Shown: one piece after another, positions 7,823 to 10,136 of the stretch | Layout: each line of letters opens with the position of its first letter | How positions within the stretch are numbered: position 1 is the stretch's first letter | Source of the DNA: CAUZJO01 sp963580245 | Lineage (GTDB): Bacteria > Sumerlaeota > Sumerlaeia > MVZB01 | NCBI GenBank assembly: GCA_963580245.1 | Contig: CAUZJO010000160.1 | Location: 1-10,136 of the forward strand | DNA: 10,136 nucleotides | Direction of reading: 5' to 3' | Position numbers and translations under genes: made by a program | The notes under the pieces: generated by a model | The model's input: only the letters and a program-made list of their open reading frames with translations | The model's database searches: none | Told to the model about the DNA's origin: nothing

Positions 7823-8643
7823 TGTCGTTCATTCCGATTTTGGCCAAATGTCGCCAATCGGGTGGCGGGCATGGGCCGGCTGTTTCTAACTCTGCGTACG
7901 ATTTCGTCGGCGATCCAATCCAGGGGAAGAATTCGGTCCGCCAGGCCCGCCTCGGCCACGTAACCGGGCATGCCCCACACAACACTGGTCGTTTCGTCTT
8001 GGACGACTACCTGGCCATTGTTGTTTTTGATGGCCTCACATCCCCTCAATCCGTCCTGACCCATCCCGGTCAGGACGACCCCCAGAACGTGGGAGCCGCA
8101 CAGTTGGACGGCGGACTTGAACATCGGGTCCACGGACGGCCGACAGGAGTTCTCCTTGGGACCTTGGTCCAGTACGGTTCTTATACTCAACGCGTCACGC
8201 CTCAAAAGCAGGTGATAATCCTCCGGTGCTACCCAGACGTGGCCAGGTTCAAGCTTTTGGCCTTCCTTTGCCTCCTCGACGTGCAAGGGACACCGGGTGT
8301 TGAGCCGTTCGGCAAGGAGCCGGGTAAACATAGGCGGCATGTGTTGCGTGATGAGAACGGGAACGGGCAAATCACCCGGCAGATCCCTGAACGAGACTGG
8401 CCAAAGCGTTCGGGCCGCCGGTAGACACCCCAATGACGAGAATCTTGGGCGTTTTGCGAACTTCATTTGAGGAAGCCGTCTTTGCGGTCGCGCAAGTCTT
8501 GTTGCATAGCTTGCCCCCAGTCGATTGAGAGAACACGGCGCTTTTATTAACCTTGGGTCCGCGACTGAGAATCGTCAGGTCCTTGATTTTAGGATTAAGT
8601 CTTCACGGATGCGCTGTCTGCCGGCCGTGACCGCGGAGTTTAC
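7819..8643 (-). pseudogene. cheB: cheB, methylesterase domain and linker only; receiver domain missing, two frameshifts
   Basis: CheB removes methyl groups from chemoreceptors. The fragment is read in three frames. The first segment (about 8643-8596) gives VNSAVTAGRQRIREDL, resembling the end of a CheB receiver/linker. After a one-base loss near 8592-8595 it continues as PKIKDLTILSRG, a polar linker and KILVIGVSTGGPNALASL. A one-base gain near 8389-8393 then moves it to the frame running from FRDLPGDLPVPVLITQHM to the TGA at 7819. The catalytic triad is visible across frames: Ser in GVSTGGP, His in TQHMPP, Asp in LTGMGQDG. The phospho-accepting receiver domain that normally fills the first 120 or so residues is not found upstream, where hemA sequence lies instead. 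An ATG near 8466 could start an ORF, but in the wrong frame for the catalytic serine. Confidence 0.85.
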
Positions 8644-9477
8644 GCGTGTGGCCGTAGAGCAAACGTTTGTACGATCGAAGCAGAAAATGTTTGGCTTGCT
8701 TGTAGGGCACGGCGGAGGATGTCGTCATTACCAACGCTTCCCGAAGGTTCAGTGCCTCGGCTTCTTGGTAAAGAGATTTAATCAGGTGTTCGATGGGACG
8801 AGAGCCATGCCATTGCTCCCACCCAACCATCTCTTGATCGATGATGCGCTCGACGACGGGTACGTTCGCCCGTCGACGCGCCAGGGCCTCGCTCTGGCGT
8901 TCCTGGAGCGAGTCGATATCAATGATCGGCGCGGCCAACCGGTTTCGACGTTGCGCGGCAAGCCGGCGTCGATAATCAGTGGGGGACGCTCGCCGCGTTG
9001 ACTCATTACGGCGTCCAGTCGCGGCTTGCTCAAGATTAGCCGCCGCGCGGCGGTGGCGGCCACGATCACGTCGGAGGCGGCCATGGCTTCGTGCAACTCG
9101 GCCCAAGGTCTTGTCCGGCCACCGTAATGGTCGGTCAGCTTGGCCGCCCGGGTCTCGGTGCGATTAACAAAGGTCATCTCGCCCAAGTCGGCCTTGGCCA
9201 AGTGGCGGGCAATTTCGCGCGCGATCTCGCCCGCGCCGATAACAAGGATACCAGCCGGGCGCCACTTGGGAAGGCGTTCGCGGAGCTCAGCCGCCAGAAC
9301 CGACCCCAACGAGTCGGCCCCCCATCCTATCGTTGTTTAGCGCCGGGCGCGTTTGCCGGTGCGCACCGCTCGGGCAAAGGTCTCGCCCAGATGTGTCCCC
9401 ACGCTGCCGGCTTGGTCGGCGATGGCGAGTGCTTGCTTAATCTGACCCAAAATCTGCGCGTCGCCCAAGATGGTTGA
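8603..9477 (-). pseudogene. hemA: hemA, glutamyl-tRNA reductase remnant lacking the N-terminal catalytic domain, with a nonsense codon and a frameshift
   Basis: HemA reduces glutamyl-tRNA to glutamate-1-semialdehyde, the first step of C5 tetrapyrrole synthesis. Homology starts abruptly at STILGDAQILGQIK (9477) and runs through AGSVGTHLGETFARAV. An in-frame TAA (9339-9337) stands where the family usually has a residue just before T-T-I-G. The same frame continues with SLGSVLAAELRERL, the NADP-binding VIGAGEIAREIARHLAK, NRTETRAAKL and LIIDAGLPRNVETG. Near 8937-8942 one base is missing, and the next frame gives LAAPIIDIDSLQERQ, ANVPVVERIIDQEM and a C-terminal dimerisation part ending KRLLYGHTRKLRG, with a stop at 8603. 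About 100 N-terminal residues, including the active-site cysteine of the STCNR-type motif, are absent. It cannot encode an active enzyme; the cell needs another hemA copy. Confidence 0.88.
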
Positions 9478-9616
9478 ATTCGATCACCGCCTGGGCCTTG
9501 CCGATCGCCCCGATCTGGCCGGAGAAGTCGGCGTTGCGTAGTTGCTGCTCGGTGGTTTCGGTCCGTTCCATCACCGCCCCTCTGTGACCGCTCGATTTTG
9601 CGTTGCCGTTCTTCAT
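9472..9616 (-). pseudogene. N-terminal tip of a PAS-type methyl-accepting chemotaxis protein, truncated and fused to hemA sequence
   Basis: The ATG at 9616 has GAGGAG 11 nt upstream and begins MKNGNAKSSGHRGAVMERT. By residue 30 or so it reads RNADFSGQIGAIGKAQ, followed by AVIEFN. This is the signature at the start of the PAS domain of many cytoplasmic or redox-sensing methyl-accepting chemotaxis proteins, where AVIEF is normally followed by a DGTIL-type segment. Here homology stops after FN and HemA sequence takes over in the next frame. The whole sensor and signalling body is missing. Its position just upstream of cheB/cheR remnants and just downstream of a globin fits an old chemotaxis operon. 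The family call rests on a short match. Confidence 0.65.
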
Positions 9617-9624
9617 GATTTCCG

Positions 9625-9855
9625 TTACTCCTCTTTCTTGGGATTGCTTCCGTTGCCGCGCCAAGCGGCACGGGTGTTGAAGATTTGATCGGCCAGCGGC
9701 GCCACCGCGGCTACGGTTTCATCGATCAGCGCCTCGGTGAAGAATCGCTTCTGGCTTCCCCTCAGCCACTTCATGTTGACACCCTGAAAAAACGGGGCCA
9801 GGTCCGGGTCGCCAAAAACGCGCTGGTAAAACTGCGCGACCGTCGCCGCCACAAC
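9625..9855 (-). pseudogene. Truncated-haemoglobin-family (bacterial globin) remnant with internal deletion
   Basis: Truncated haemoglobins bind O2 or NO. The segment VAQFYQRVFGDPDLAPFF, then GVNMKWLRGSQKRFFTEAL, matches the N-terminal half of the family, including the helix B/C and E regions. Straight after EAL (near 9728) the protein reads IDETVAAVAPLADQIFNT, which resembles the extreme C-terminal helix; the middle, including the expected proximal-histidine region, appears deleted in frame (roughly 50 residues, estimated from usual length). The N-terminus is also lost: upstream of about VVAATVAQ the sequence belongs to a transposase in another frame, so no native start remains. It ends in NPKKEE and TAA (9627-9625); the last two codons form the ribosome binding site of the next gene. 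Moderately sure of the family. Confidence 0.75.
9628..9633 (-). promoter_or_regulatory. Ribosome binding site of the chemotaxis-protein fragment
   Basis: GAGGAG, 11 nt before the ATG at 9616, formed by the last two codons of the globin frame. It supports this ATG as the original start and suggests that the globin and the chemotaxis gene were translated from one message. Confidence 0.5.
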
Positions 9856-10136
9856 GCCAACCCCAGATACACCTCGCCGAACCGGCGCAAACGTTCCACG
9901 CGCATCGCACCCAGGTCGACCGTCGCCCACTGGGGCGGATCGGACTGGGCCGGTTCGAGGAAATCCCGTTGGCGCGCTTTGCCGTTCAGAATGCCGGCGA
10001 TGTGTTCCCAACCCACGCGCGCTTCATTGTCCAGACCCGGCAACTTGCCCAGCGTCGCCACCGTGCGCTGACGCGGTCCCCGCGACGTTCGAACCGACTC
10101 CACCAGGGTCCAGTAATGATACGTCTCGCCATTCTT
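9842..10136 (-). mobile_element. N-terminal fragment of an IS1634-like (IS4 superfamily) transposase
   Basis: The frame enters from the right edge with KNGETYHYWTLVESVRTSRG, then PRQRTVATLGKL, and runs to RVERLRRFGEVYLGLALWRR near 9843. This is the conserved N-terminal region of IS1634-family transposases, where a short basic start (probably beyond the edge), a GPRQR segment and the FGDVYLALALWRRL-type stretch occur in order. After LALWRR the frame continues into sequence whose neighbouring frame is globin, so the catalytic DDE domain is missing. No terminal inverted repeat or target duplication can be seen. It is a dead remnant or the edge of a larger rearranged element. Confidence 0.75.

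Noticed and set aside
8692..8705. SKP peptide upstream of the CheB linker, which might be the Lys-Pro of a receiver domain
   Set aside because: The residues before it do not look like a receiver domain and the frame soon meets stop codons, whereas the hemA frame is coding here.

Overview
The window looks like chromosomal DNA from a Planctomycetota bacterium, or a close PVC relative. The left half carries the DUF1501 / DUF1549-DUF1553 / PPC-domain cluster that is typical of that phylum. The base composition is moderately GC-rich throughout, and I saw no tRNA, rRNA or CRISPR array.

Left half (1-5425, minus strand): an intact three-gene operon read right to left. It encodes an exported PPC-domain beta-sandwich protein, then a large secreted c-type-cytochrome-like DUF1549/DUF1553 protein, then a Tat-exported DUF1501 protein that runs off the left edge. 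The first two genes overlap by 4 bp (ATGA). The third starts with GTG 16 bp after the second gene's stop, behind a strong GGGAGG ribosome binding site. All three look exported, so they probably work together in the periplasm or at the envelope. Their reaction is not known.

Middle (5426-6989): a divergent intergenic stretch holds a good sigma70-like promoter for an intact, plus-strand NAD-dependent epimerase/dehydrogenase gene that resembles uronate dehydrogenase. The gene is followed by a short hairpin and a roughly 370 bp convergent spacer with little coding signal.

Right third (6990-10136, minus strand): a run of broken genes, all in one orientation. In transcription order they are the N-terminus of an IS1634-like transposase, a truncated haemoglobin with an internal deletion, the N-terminal tip of a PAS-type methyl-accepting chemotaxis protein, the middle and end of glutamyl-tRNA reductase (hemA) with a nonsense codon and a frameshift, CheB without its receiver domain and with two frameshifts, and CheR with a one-base homopolymer frameshift. 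Several junctions fuse two recognisable proteins within a few bases, some at apparent short shared words. The left 6.6 kb has long clean ORFs and the right 3.1 kb has none, so ordinary sequencing error does not easily explain the damage. The likeliest reading is a decayed oxygen-sensing/chemotaxis locus (globin, MCP, CheB, CheR) next to a transposase remnant, with hemA joined in by deletion or recombination. An assembly chimera is the main alternative. I found no convincing new functional system; this gene graveyard is the most unusual thing in the window.
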